Positions 16,435 through 24,382 of a stretch of 25,831 nt of DNA are shown here, one piece after another. Source of the stretch: DASYQV01 sp036005125 (GTDB lineage: Bacteria; Acidobacteriota; Vicinamibacteria; Vicinamibacterales; UBA2999). Location of the stretch: contig DASYQV010000031.1 in NCBI GenBank assembly GCA_036005125.1, positions 1 to 25,831 of the forward strand, given 5' to 3'. The position numbers were made by a program, and so were the translations under genes. Position 1 is the first letter of the stretch, and each line of letters starts with the position of its first letter. The notes beneath the pieces were generated by a model that searched no databases, was not told the origin of the DNA, and worked only from the letters and a program-made list of their open reading frames with translations.

Positions 16435-16806
16435 CCACGATCGGGTCATTCTGCTGATTGCGCGCCCGAGCGAGGCGAGGTCGCTGCCGGCTCTGTGGCT
16501 CGTGTCGACCGGAGCTGTGGGAGATCGCACTCGGGGAGGTGGCCGCCGTCGTCCGGGGCGTTGCCGGGCACCTGTTGGCTGTTACCTGCGCGTATCTGGT
16601 ACGTTGCTTGACGTCCACGTCAAGAATCTGATCGCGAACCCCGGAGTGCACGATAGAATTGCGGCTGTTCACATACGCTGCGCAGAGGAATCCTCCACCC
16701 CCGCTGAGCCGTGCGGCAGGACTCGTGGACCGGCTGCAGCAGCAGTTCGATCGGTTCCGTCTCTGTGAGACGTCACAGAACGTGAACACAACTTTTGGAG
16801 GATACG
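16435..16806. other. 372-base intergenic region
   Basis: Between the efflux operon and the secreted-protein genes I see no gene. It holds the perfect 18-base palindrome described separately. A weak 5-base stem directly at the OMF stop (TGACC...GGTCA) is not followed by a T-run, so a terminator is not supported. A -10-like TAGAAT lies at 16654-16659 with no acceptable -35. Confidence 0.5.
16607..16624. promoter_or_regulatory. Perfect 18-base palindrome, candidate operator
   Basis: CTTGACGT-CC-ACGTCAAG has two perfect 8-base arms around a 2-base centre. It overlaps a -35-like TTGACG (16608-16613) and lies about 180 bases upstream of the gene at 16807. This is what an operator for a dimeric repressor looks like; no regulator gene is adjacent, and the TetR gene's own site is different in sequence. 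Confidence 0.5.
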
Positions 16807-17841
16807 ATGCCCCACCAGATCTTCGCCGTTATCCTCGTGCTGGCGCTGACGGTGTGCTCGGCAGCGGCCCAGACCGCATACCAGCCGCCGCGTCTACCGG
16901 ACGGCAAGCCGGACCTGCAGGGCGTGTGGGACTTTCGCACGCTCACGCCGCTCGAGCGGCCCGAAGACGCCAGCGCCAAGGCCCGCTTGACGGCAGAGGA
17001 AGCGACCGCGATTGAAGCGAGAGCCGCGGCGAGGGCTACCGAGGCGGACGCGCCAACGGTGCGGACCGGCCCGTTGCCCGTAGGCGGCAGTGTGGGTGCG
17101 TACAACAACTTCTGGGTCGACCGGGGCGCCAGGGTCGTCGACGACCAGCGAACATCCCTGATCGTCGATCCTCCCGACGGCCGGCTGCCAGCGCTCCAGC
17201 CCGGGATCGAACGACAGGTCGGATCCACGAGCCAGGACCTGCCGGGTCGCCGTCCGGTTCGCATGCGGGCTGCAGGCATCGGGGCTGACAGTTACGAAGA
17301 TCGCGGACTCGCGGAGCGGTGTCTCATCGGCTTCAACTCGGGCCCGCCGATTCTGCCTGCGGGGTACAACCAGAACATCCAGATCTTCCAGACCCCGAAC
17401 CACGTCGCCATTCTCAACGAGATGGTGCACGACGCGCGGATCGTGCCGCTCGACGGACGCGCACATCTGCCGGCGACTGTCCGGCAGTGGATGGGCGACT
17501 CGCGCGGCCGCTGGGACGGTGACACGCTGGTCATCGAAACGACGAACTTCACCGACAAGACCGCAAGCTTCAACCCGTCGGTGTCGACGGCGGTCGGAAC
17601 CGGCTCGACGCTGCGTCTCGTCGAGCGCTTCCGCCGCGTGGCCGACGACACCCTTCTCTATGAATACACGGTTGACGACCGGACAACCTTCACCCGGCCG
17701 TTTACCGTGAGGTTGCCGATGAAACGAGGCGACGGCATGTTCGAGTACGCGTGTCACGAAGGAAACTATGGGCTCATGAACATTCTCTCGGGCGCGCGCG
17801 CCGGAGAGCGGGCTACAGGGACGAGCTCGCGGTCCAGGTAG
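16807..17841 (+). CDS. Uncharacterised secreted protein (Acidobacteria-type family)
   Basis: 344 residues, ATG with GGAGGAT upstream. A signal peptide covers about residues 1-21 (FAVILVLALTVCSAAA-Q). The mature protein begins YQPPRLPDGKPDLQGVWDFR, a segment I associate with a large paralogous family of exported proteins in Acidobacteriota. No catalytic motif is evident. Conserved-looking blocks are IQIFQTPNHVAILNEMVHDA, RGRWDGDTLVIETTNFTDK and, near the C terminus, FEYACHEGNYGLMNILSGAR. The single cysteine and histidine in YACHEG do not form a haem motif. The function is unknown; neighbouring redox genes suggest a periplasmic role, perhaps as an accessory or binding protein. An RR pair is absent, so export is by Sec. 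Confidence 0.85.
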   Translation: MPHQIFAVILVLALTVCSAAAQTAYQPPRLPDGKPDLQGVWDFRTLTPLERPEDASAKARLTAEEATAIEARAAARATEADAPTVRTGPLPVGGSVGAYNNFWVDRGARVVDDQRTSLIVDPPDGRLPALQPGIERQVGSTSQDLPGRRPVRMRAAGIGADSYEDRGLAERCLIGFNSGPPILPAGYNQNIQIFQTPNHVAILNEMVHDARIVPLDGRAHLPATVRQWMGDSRGRWDGDTLVIETTNFTDKTASFNPSVSTAVGTGSTLRLVERFRRVADDTLLYEYTVDDRTTFTRPFTVRLPMKRGDGMFEYACHEGNYGLMNILSGARAGERATGTSSRSR

Positions 17842-18126
17842 GTTTGGCGCCGCCGATCCACGCTCATGAGAAAAGGAGGCGGAGGCAACGGTCGCTTCAT
17901 AAGGCTCGGAGACATCGCTCGCGCGGTGGGCGCGAGCGGTTCTATCGCAGCGGCCCCGGTGGCTCCTGTCCACGCTCCGGGTGCTCGACTTCACGGCCGT
18001 AGATTCCACGTGGCACGGCTGAATCGGTAGCAAGGCCGCACCATGGCGCGACGGAGAGCGATAGACTGGGCGGCAGTCTTTCCAGAAACCTACCGGGGGT
18101 ACTCGGCGCAGCCGGGAGGACGTGAC
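17842..18126. other. Intergenic region of 285 bases with a hairpin
   Basis: No gene is supported. An AAAAGGAGG string at 17870-17878 resembles a perfect ribosome-binding site but no start codon lies at a suitable distance. The hairpin at 17916-17938 is listed separately. No promoter consensus stands out ahead of the gene at 18127. Confidence 0.4.
17916..17938. terminator. Strong GC hairpin, possible terminator
   Basis: CGCTCGCGC and GCGCGAGCG form a perfect 9-base stem around a 5-base GGTGG loop, 74 bases after the stop of the secreted protein gene. Only a short, imperfect T-rich tail (GTTCTATC) follows, so it may be a weak intrinsic terminator or an mRNA-stabilising hairpin. Confidence 0.4.
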
Positions 18127-19551
18127 ATGAAGACGACGAGGGACACACGCCGCGAGCGCGATGGCCGCAGAAGCCTGCACGTGCTGGGACCGATGCTGGC
18201 AGCCGCGACCTTGATGGGCATTCCCGCGTTACCACGCGCGCAGAACGTCGCGCGGGGAGACGTCACATTCACCAAAGACATTGCGCCCGTCGTGCAGCGT
18301 TCGTGTGAAAACTGCCACCGCAAAGGCGGCGTTGCACCGATGTCGCTGAGTACCTACGTTGAGGCGCGTCCCTGGGCACGGGCGATGAAACGGGCGACCT
18401 CGGCCGGCGAGATGCCGCCGTGGTTCATCGACAGGAATATCGGGATCCAGAAGTTCAAAGACGACATTTCATTGAGCGAGGAGGAGATCGGCAAGATTGC
18501 GAGGTGGGCTGATAGCGGCGCACCCCAGGGAAATCCTGCCGACATGCCGCCACCGCGCCACTACCCCGACCCGCGAGGCTGGACGATCGGACCGCCCGAT
18601 CTGATTGTCTCGTCGCCGGTGATGATCGTGAAGCCGAGTGCGCCGGACTGGCATGGCGAGGTCGGCCCGGTGCTTACCGGCTTGACCGAAGATCGATACG
18701 TCCAGGCGGTCGAGACCAAGGAAGTGCGGTTGAATGACAACGGCTTGCCGGACGAAGAGGGATTCAAGAGAGTTCGGGGCGCCATCGGGGATCTCAATTT
18801 CTTCTCGATCCACCATATGGGCGTCCGGGAGACGGACCCCCGGACCGGGGAAGATCTCACCGAGGTCTCCGAGGGGCTGAATCGCGGGTTCTATGCCATA
18901 CACGAAGTGGGGACAAACGCCACCATCTATCCAAAAGATGCGGGTAATCTCCTGACGGCCAGAACGGCCTTCGTCTACACCGCGCACCTGCACTCGGTCG
19001 GCCGGGAGGTCCGGGTCCGGCTCGACGTCGGCTTCAAGTTTCACCCCAAGGGGTGGACGCCCAAGTACCCGCAAGCGGGAATTCTCACCATGGGTGGGCC
19101 CACCGAGGTGATCGATATTCCCGCTGGCCAGGACAACGTGTCATTCCAGCACTTCTACAAGTTGCCGCGAAATGCCATGCTGACGACATTCGAGCCCCAC
19201 ATGCACAGCAGCGGCAAACGCATGTGCGTCGAAGCGATTTACCCGGACATGCGGCGCGACGTGCTGAACTGCGCCGGCTACAACCACAATTGGGTGAAAG
19301 TCTACGCGTACGAGGATGACGTGGCGCCGCTCCTTCCAGCCGGGACCATCATTCATTACACAGGATGGTACGACAACACTTCGAACAACCGCCGCGTCGT
19401 CGATCCGCGCAACTGGAAGGGATGGGGAAATCGCTCCATCGATGACATGTTCCTCTTTCGGCCGCGAGTCGTGTTCTTGACCGACGAGCAGTTCAAGGAA
19501 AAGCTTGCCGAGCGGCAGGCGAAGCCGCGACGGAGCACGCACAACCAGTGA
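18127..19551 (+). CDS. Secreted cytochrome c / copper monooxygenase-like (PHM-type) fusion
   Basis: 474 residues, ATG with GGGAGGA upstream. A basic N-terminal region leads to a signal sequence ending near PRA-Q (residue 38). A short cytochrome-c-like module follows: haem c motif CENCH (C60, C63, H64) with a candidate axial Met in GEMPPW (M96). The larger C-terminal part resembles copper type II, ascorbate-dependent monooxygenases of the peptidylglycine/dopamine hydroxylase group: IHHM (H229, H230) and H289 in AHLHS would match the CuH site, and EPHMHSSGK (H358, H360) two ligands of the CuM site. The CuM methionine is not obvious. The haem could deliver electrons to copper in place of ascorbate; that is inference. 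It may be co-transcribed with the Ig-like gene, 46 bases downstream. Confidence 0.82.
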   Translation: MKTTRDTRRERDGRRSLHVLGPMLAAATLMGIPALPRAQNVARGDVTFTKDIAPVVQRSCENCHRKGGVAPMSLSTYVEARPWARAMKRATSAGEMPPWFIDRNIGIQKFKDDISLSEEEIGKIARWADSGAPQGNPADMPPPRHYPDPRGWTIGPPDLIVSSPVMIVKPSAPDWHGEVGPVLTGLTEDRYVQAVETKEVRLNDNGLPDEEGFKRVRGAIGDLNFFSIHHMGVRETDPRTGEDLTEVSEGLNRGFYAIHEVGTNATIYPKDAGNLLTARTAFVYTAHLHSVGREVRVRLDVGFKFHPKGWTPKYPQAGILTMGGPTEVIDIPAGQDNVSFQHFYKLPRNAMLTTFEPHMHSSGKRMCVEAIYPDMRRDVLNCAGYNHNWVKVYAYEDDVAPLLPAGTIIHYTGWYDNTSNNRRVVDPRNWKGWGNRSIDDMFLFRPRVVFLTDEQFKEKLAERQAKPRRSTHNQ

Positions 19552-19597
19552 AATCCCCCGAGGGCACGTCTGCGGGTAGCGCGCGAGGATTGACATC

Positions 19598-20458
19598 ATG
19601 ACCGGTCGTGTCGGGGCCCGATACAGGTTCAGCGCGATGCACGTGGGCCTGGCGGTCGCCTTCGTGTTTGTCGCTGTGTGCGTGGCGAGCGGCCAGTACA
19701 AGTTCCGCACTGGCCAGACTGTGGCGCCGTCGTTCGAGGGGTGGGAACGGAATCCGGACGGCAGCTTCGATATGGTATTCGGGTACATGAACCGGAACTA
19801 CGAGGAAGTTGTCGACGTTCCGATCGGTCCCGATAACAACATAGAGCCCGGAGGGCCCGACCGAGGTCAACCGACGCACTTCTACACCCGACGCAGGATG
19901 TTCGAGTTTCGCGTGCGCGTTCCGAAGGATTTCGGTACGAACGAGCTCGTGTGGACGCTCAGGACCCGCGGTCACACGGAAAAGGCGTATGCGACGCTCA
20001 AGGTGGAATACGAGATCGATAAACGACTGATCATGATGAACAACGCCGGCATTTCGCAGCGGGGAAATGCCGGAGAGGTCAACGAGTGGCCCGTCGTCAA
20101 GGTCGATGGCGCTTCCAGAACGGTGAAGGTGGGTGAGCCGCTGGTATTGAAGGCATTCGCCAGCGACGACGGTGTTCCTTCCTCGGATCCACAATCGACC
20201 GGCCGGGGCCGACGCCGCCAGGTGTACGGGCTCAGAGTCGGCTGGTATGTGTACCGCGGTGCCGGCAAGGTCACGTTCGACCCTGAGCAGATCATTCGAG
20301 ACTACCCCCCGAACTACACCCCGCCGCCCATCCCGTCGGACGGCATTTTCGTGAGCAGAGCAACATTCAGCGAGCCGGGCAGCTACGTGCTGCGCGTGAT
20401 GGCGGATGACGTGGGCCTGCAGACGACCCAGGATGTGAGCGTCTCCGTCGTTCCTTGA
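19598..20458 (+). CDS. Secreted protein with Ig-like C-terminal region
   Basis: 286 residues; ATG at 19598 has GAGGAT 8 bases upstream (an alternative ATG at 19637 would shorten the basic N-region). A signal peptide runs to about residue 32 (HVGLAVAFVFVAVCVASG-Q). The first half, beginning FEGWERNPDGSFDMVFGYMN, contains beta strands with RRRMFEFRVRVPKDFGTNEL. The last ~100 residues resemble an Ig-like/PKD-type fold: VKVGEPLVLKAFASDDGVPS and FSEPGSYVLRVMADDVGLQT before the end. No catalytic site is visible. I take it to be a periplasmic accessory or binding partner of the preceding monooxygenase-like protein, because the genes are 46 bases apart on the same strand. The function is unknown. Confidence 0.8.
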   Translation: MTGRVGARYRFSAMHVGLAVAFVFVAVCVASGQYKFRTGQTVAPSFEGWERNPDGSFDMVFGYMNRNYEEVVDVPIGPDNNIEPGGPDRGQPTHFYTRRRMFEFRVRVPKDFGTNELVWTLRTRGHTEKAYATLKVEYEIDKRLIMMNNAGISQRGNAGEVNEWPVVKVDGASRTVKVGEPLVLKAFASDDGVPSSDPQSTGRGRRRQVYGLRVGWYVYRGAGKVTFDPEQIIRDYPPNYTPPPIPSDGIFVSRATFSEPGSYVLRVMADDVGLQTTQDVSVSVVP

Positions 20459-20761
20459 CCGGGGCAACTACGACTTGCCGGGGCGGTGCCGCTGCTCGTC
20501 GCAGGAAGTCACCGACGCGACACCGCTTTTGCCCGTGGCTCCTAACGTCCCGCGAATCACCCCGTACGTCGTCAAGCTCGATGTGCGTTCGCACAGTTGT
20601 TCTTTACGCTCGGTCAGCTCGACGTCATGCACGCAGCCGGCGACGAGGACTACGCCGCGAGCGTTCGCGAGGAAATGGCGAGACTCGGCATCGCGCCGAA
20701 CGCGCGGTGACGGCCGCCCGGTGAGGTGAACATCCGCTCCTGCAAGACCCGCCGGAGAGCC
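20459..20761. other. Intergenic region with a probable gene remnant at 20585-20710
   Basis: In the plus frame ending at a TGA at 20708-20710, the stretch from about 20585 reads AFAQLFFTLGQLDVMHAAGD then EDYAASVREEMARLGIAPNA. It is amphipathic, acidic and protein-like, unlike the arginine-rich shadow frames around it. A stop at 20543 and lack of a start with RBS mean it cannot be a complete gene; the internal ATG at 20627 would leave 27 residues. I read it as the 3' remnant of a deleted gene of unknown family. Confidence 0.4.
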
Positions 20762-20789
20762 TTGACTGCCAGGAGTTCACGGATAAGAT
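20762..20789 (+). promoter_or_regulatory. Sigma70-type promoter of the PQQ-cytochrome-cupredoxin gene
   Basis: TTGACT (20762-20767) and TAAGAT (20784-20789) are separated by 16 bases. Transcription would begin near 20796, about 40 bases before the ATG at 20837. It implies that the PQQ gene and the VOC gene after it can be expressed independently of the upstream secreted-protein genes. Confidence 0.6.
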
Positions 20790-20836
20790 ACGCCGTGTAT
20801 TCGGCAACTCGAACGCTGCAACGACCGGAGTGTGCG

Positions 20837-23332
20837 ATGAGTATCAATATCTCGTGGACAGGCACCCTGATGGGTGTGGCTGCATCCGCCCTCGTCCTGT
20901 CAGCGGCCGGCCAGCAACCAACCGCGACCGGATTATTCACAGCAGAACAGGCCGCAGCCGGTCGAGGCGTCTTTCAGGCGAACTGCGCGTTCTGTCATGG
21001 TGCGGATCTGTCCGGCGGCCCCACTGCGCCGCCACTGGCCGGCCGCGCGTTCGCGGAGAACTGGAGCAAGCGGACGACGCGCAATCTGCTCGAGGGGATC
21101 CGCAGCATGCCCCCGGCCACCCCCGGCGTGCTTGGCGACGAGGCACATGTCAATCTCGCCGCCTACATCCTGCAGTCGAATGGACTCGCCCCCGGGCCCA
21201 GGCCCCTGACGGCAACGGCCACCGACGCGATCGACTCGCTTCTGACCAGCCGATCGCGTACGGCCGCAGCTCCTGAATCGCTATTCGCCCCGGCAGCCTG
21301 CAGCACCGAGGCCGGAGCACCGCGTCAGGTGGCACCGCCGAGCGCGCAAATGCGGTCGAGGAGCGACTGGCCGCTCTACGGAGGGTCCTTGACGAACCAG
21401 CGGTACTCGACGCTGGCGCAGATCACGGCGAGCAATATCAAAGCGCTCGGTGGCGCGTGGATGGCCCGGCTTCCCGGTCCGACGAACCAGACCGCGGTCA
21501 CGATGGCGAACGGTCGGATATTCGTGGCGACGTTGAACTGCAAGCTGACCGCGCTCGACGCGAAGACGGGCCAACTTCTCTGGGTATCCGAGCTCACGGA
21601 GACGCCGGCCAGACGAGGCGTCGCCGTCGGCGCCGATTTCGGCTTTGTGTTCGTGGCGGGCATCAGTGGAACGATCAGCGCCATCAATGTGGAGAGCGGG
21701 AAACGGGTGTGGGCGCACACGCTTACGCCGGATCCCGCCCACGGACAGCCTGCGCTGATTACCTCGGCACCGACCTATGCCAACGGCGTGCTGCTCGTAT
21801 CGCTCTCGGGTGGCGATTTCGGGCGGCGGGGCGGGATCAGTGCTGTTGACGCGAGAACAGGCACGGAGATGTGGCGCTTTTACGCCATCCCCGGGCCGGG
21901 CGAACCCGGGTTCGAGACGTGGCCGGACAACCAGATGTGGCGGGCCGGCGGCGGTGCCGTCTGGAGCCCGGCCGCTGTCGACCCTGAGCTGGGACTGGTC
22001 TACATCGGCACCGGCAACGCGAACGGCGATCCCAAGGGCGTCGGCGGGCAGCATCCGACGCAGCATCCGGGGCCGCACCCGTCACATGCGGGCGACCTGC
22101 GACCGGGCGACGCGCTGTTCAACGCATCGGTGGTGGCACTCGACCTGAAGACAGGCAAACCTCGGTGGTATTTCCAGCTCGTACGTCATGACATCTGGGA
22201 CATGGACGTGCCCACACCCGTGGTGCTCTATGACACGACGATTGGCGGACGACCGCGCAAAGGGATCGCCGTCATGCGCACCGACGGGTACCTGTTTCTG
22301 TTCGATCGCGTCGATGGATCGCCGCTGCTGCCGATCGAAGAGCGTCCCGTCCCTCAGGATCCCTTTCAGCTGACGACGCCCACGCAGCCCTTTCCGGTCG
22401 GTGGCGATCAGGTGGTCCCGAATTGTATTGAGCCGTGGCTGATGCCGCCCGGGTTCAAGCCAGGGTGTTATTTCGTGCCCCTCAACGAGCCGAACGTAAT
22501 GGCGCCCTACATCGGGGCCCGGCAGGCGCCGATGGCCCACAGCCCGCAGACCGGGTATTTCTACGTGGCATCATCCGTCGACCCGTTTTGGGTGACGCGG
22601 TTCGGCATTTCGCATAACGAACCGGGTCAGAAGTTCTATGGATTGATCACGGCCATCGACCCTCGCACGAACAAGATCGTCTGGCAGCAGCGATCACCGT
22701 ATCCAAAGGCGCACCGCGGCGGCATGTTGGCCACGGCGGGGAACCTGGTGTTCCACGGCGAGGGGGACGGAAACGTCCAGGCCCGCGATGCCAAGACGGG
22801 AGAACTGCTGTGGCAGTTTCAGACTGGCTCCGTGGGCGCCGACGCGGGTCCGATGATCACCTACGAAGTGGACGGCGAACAGTACATCGCCGTTGTGGCA
22901 AGCGGCGGCGAGACAGACCGATCGACTGGGGACATGGTCTGGGCGTATAAACTCGGCGGCACGGTCCTACCGCTCAATCCGCCACCGCCGCCATCCCTGG
23001 TACGGACGTTCCGCGGGGTCGTTGTCGAGACGAGCGACATCACCATCGATTTCAGTGAGCGAGAGAAGGACACCATCAGACCGCCAGGCCTGCGCGTAGA
23101 CGATTACGAGACGTTTGAGCCACGGCGGGCGAGGGTGCGGGTGGGCACGCGAGTGACCTGGAAGAACACTGGCCACGCACCGCACACGGTCGCCGTTCGT
23201 CAGCAGACATGGACCACCGGGGCGATCGCGCCCGGAGCGAGCGGCTCAATCCAGTTCGATACGCCGGGGACGTACGTGTACACATGCGAGAGTCATCCCT
23301 GGCAGCAGGGAGAAATTACTGTCGTGAGGTGA
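20837..23332 (+). CDS. Three-domain quinoprotein: cytochrome c, PQQ beta-propeller, cupredoxin
   Basis: 831 residues; ATG with GGAG 6 bases upstream. A signal peptide ends near residue 25 (SALVLSAAG-Q). Domain 1 (~32-115) is class I cytochrome c with CAFCH (C50, C53, H54) and a likely axial M91 in RSMPPATPG. Domain 2 (~175-715) is a PQQ alcohol-dehydrogenase-type propeller, opening WPLYGGSLTNQRYSTLAQIT, with repeated tryptophan blade motifs (AKTGQLLWVSEL, AKTGELLWQFQTG) and IWDMDVPTPVV. Domain 3 (~760-831) is a plastocyanin/amicyanin-like cupredoxin: H783 in GHAPHTV, then C817 and H820 in YTCESHPWQQG. The usual axial Met position is Q823. It probably oxidises an alcohol or aldehyde in the periplasm with electrons leaving by haem and/or copper. 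Substrate unknown. The stop is followed directly by the VOC gene. Confidence 0.9.
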   Translation: MSINISWTGTLMGVAASALVLSAAGQQPTATGLFTAEQAAAGRGVFQANCAFCHGADLSGGPTAPPLAGRAFAENWSKRTTRNLLEGIRSMPPATPGVLGDEAHVNLAAYILQSNGLAPGPRPLTATATDAIDSLLTSRSRTAAAPESLFAPAACSTEAGAPRQVAPPSAQMRSRSDWPLYGGSLTNQRYSTLAQITASNIKALGGAWMARLPGPTNQTAVTMANGRIFVATLNCKLTALDAKTGQLLWVSELTETPARRGVAVGADFGFVFVAGISGTISAINVESGKRVWAHTLTPDPAHGQPALITSAPTYANGVLLVSLSGGDFGRRGGISAVDARTGTEMWRFYAIPGPGEPGFETWPDNQMWRAGGGAVWSPAAVDPELGLVYIGTGNANGDPKGVGGQHPTQHPGPHPSHAGDLRPGDALFNASVVALDLKTGKPRWYFQLVRHDIWDMDVPTPVVLYDTTIGGRPRKGIAVMRTDGYLFLFDRVDGSPLLPIEERPVPQDPFQLTTPTQPFPVGGDQVVPNCIEPWLMPPGFKPGCYFVPLNEPNVMAPYIGARQAPMAHSPQTGYFYVASSVDPFWVTRFGISHNEPGQKFYGLITAIDPRTNKIVWQQRSPYPKAHRGGMLATAGNLVFHGEGDGNVQARDAKTGELLWQFQTGSVGADAGPMITYEVDGEQYIAVVASGGETDRSTGDMVWAYKLGGTVLPLNPPPPPSLVRTFRGVVVETSDITIDFSEREKDTIRPPGLRVDDYETFEPRRARVRVGTRVTWKNTGHAPHTVAVRQQTWTTGAIAPGASGSIQFDTPGTYVYTCESHPWQQGEITVVR

Positions 23333-23365
23333 ATGCGTGCCACTCTGTCGCATGTGAGGTGCGAC

Positions 23366-24382
23366 ATGAACCGCAGGGATCTTCTCTTGTCGGTGGGTGC
23401 CGTCATGGCGGCGCCGGCACGCAGCGCGCTGATGCGAGCGCAGTCACGCGGGGCGCCCGCGATCCATGTCCGCAGCTTGAATCACGTCCACTTGGTCGTG
23501 TCGAACCTCCAGCGCTCACTGGAGTTCTACCAACGAGTGTTCGGGCTGCCTCTGGCGGGCATGCAAGGCGTGGAGGCTGACTGGAACAAACGGGTCATTC
23601 CGATGCTCGCGATTGGCGCGGGGCCTCAATTCATCTCGTTCAACGAAGGGCCGGGGCGTGCCAGCGGCCGCGACCGGATCGATCATTTCGGATTCGGCGT
23701 GAACGGGTTCGATGCGCAGCGCATCATCAGGATGCTCGCGGCGCACGAGATCAAGGGAACTATCCGGATGCGTGCGGATGCGGATCCGGCCGTCGCCGAG
23801 CTGAAGTACAGCGATCCCGACAACATCATCGTGCAGATTCAAGATGTCAGCTACTGTGGCGGATCGGGCGTGCTCGGTAGTCGTTGCCAGCACCAGGCCG
23901 CGCCAAAGTTCGCGGGTGCACCGCCGCCGATTCCGGTTCGCACCCTGAATCATCTGACGGTGATGGTTTCAGACGTGCCCCGCGCCATCGCGTTCTACCA
24001 GCGGGTTCACGGGATGCGGATGCAGGCGAATCAGGGGGTCGAAGCCGACTGGAGCAAGCCGGTCATTCCTGTGCTCGCGATTGGCGATGGGCCGCAGTTC
24101 CTCGCTTTCGGCCGGGGCGGGGCGGCCGGCGGGCGACTCGACCACTTTTGTGTCGGGATGGAAGGCTTCAATGCCGATCGCGTGGTCAAAATGCTCGCGG
24201 AGCACGGGATCAAGGCGAGCGTTCGACGGCGCGCGGATTCGAGCCCGCCTGCCGAGGAGCTGATGTTCTCGGATCCCGACGGCATTCGCGTTCAGATTCA
24301 GGACGTGAGCTACTGTGGCGGCGGGGGCGCACTCGGTGATCACTGCGACGCGCTCAACAAACCAAGGGCTTCTGCCCGTTGA
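23366..24382 (+). CDS. Tat-exported tandem VOC (glyoxalase/dioxygenase superfamily) protein
   Basis: 338 residues from the ATG at 23366 with GAGG upstream; an in-frame ATG at 23333, directly after the PQQ stop, would place 11 residues before the signal and is less likely. The N terminus MNRRDLLLSVGAVMAA is a twin-arginine-type signal. Two homologous VOC domains follow (~35-165 and ~191-318): each starts with a TLNHL or SLNHV strand then FYQRV, and each ends VQIQDVSYCGG. Ligand positions match pairwise: H40, H107, Q157 and H196, H260, Q310. The third position is normally Glu in metal-dependent VOC enzymes, so metal binding may be altered or absent. An intragenic duplication produced the two halves. 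It is cotranscribed with the PQQ enzyme in all likelihood; no substrate can be assigned. Confidence 0.88.
   Translation: MNRRDLLLSVGAVMAAPARSALMRAQSRGAPAIHVRSLNHVHLVVSNLQRSLEFYQRVFGLPLAGMQGVEADWNKRVIPMLAIGAGPQFISFNEGPGRASGRDRIDHFGFGVNGFDAQRIIRMLAAHEIKGTIRMRADADPAVAELKYSDPDNIIVQIQDVSYCGGSGVLGSRCQHQAAPKFAGAPPPIPVRTLNHLTVMVSDVPRAIAFYQRVHGMRMQANQGVEADWSKPVIPVLAIGDGPQFLAFGRGGAAGGRLDHFCVGMEGFNADRVVKMLAEHGIKASVRRRADSSPPAEELMFSDPDGIRVQIQDVSYCGGGGALGDHCDALNKPRASAR

Noticed and set aside
14985..16457. Plus-strand ORF of 490 codons in another frame of the TolC-like gene
   Set aside because: It is an Arg/Gly/Ala-rich shadow frame; the overlapping TolC-family frame has a signal peptide and clear family motifs.
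17866..18030. ORF of about 54 codons starting at the ATG at 17866
   Set aside because: There is no upstream RBS, the residues are Gly/Ala/Arg-rich, and it contains the GC hairpin; nothing supports translation.
16894..18180. Minus-strand ORF of 428 codons opposite the secreted protein gene
   Set aside because: It lacks any recognisable domain, and the plus strand has a signal peptide, RBS and conserved blocks.
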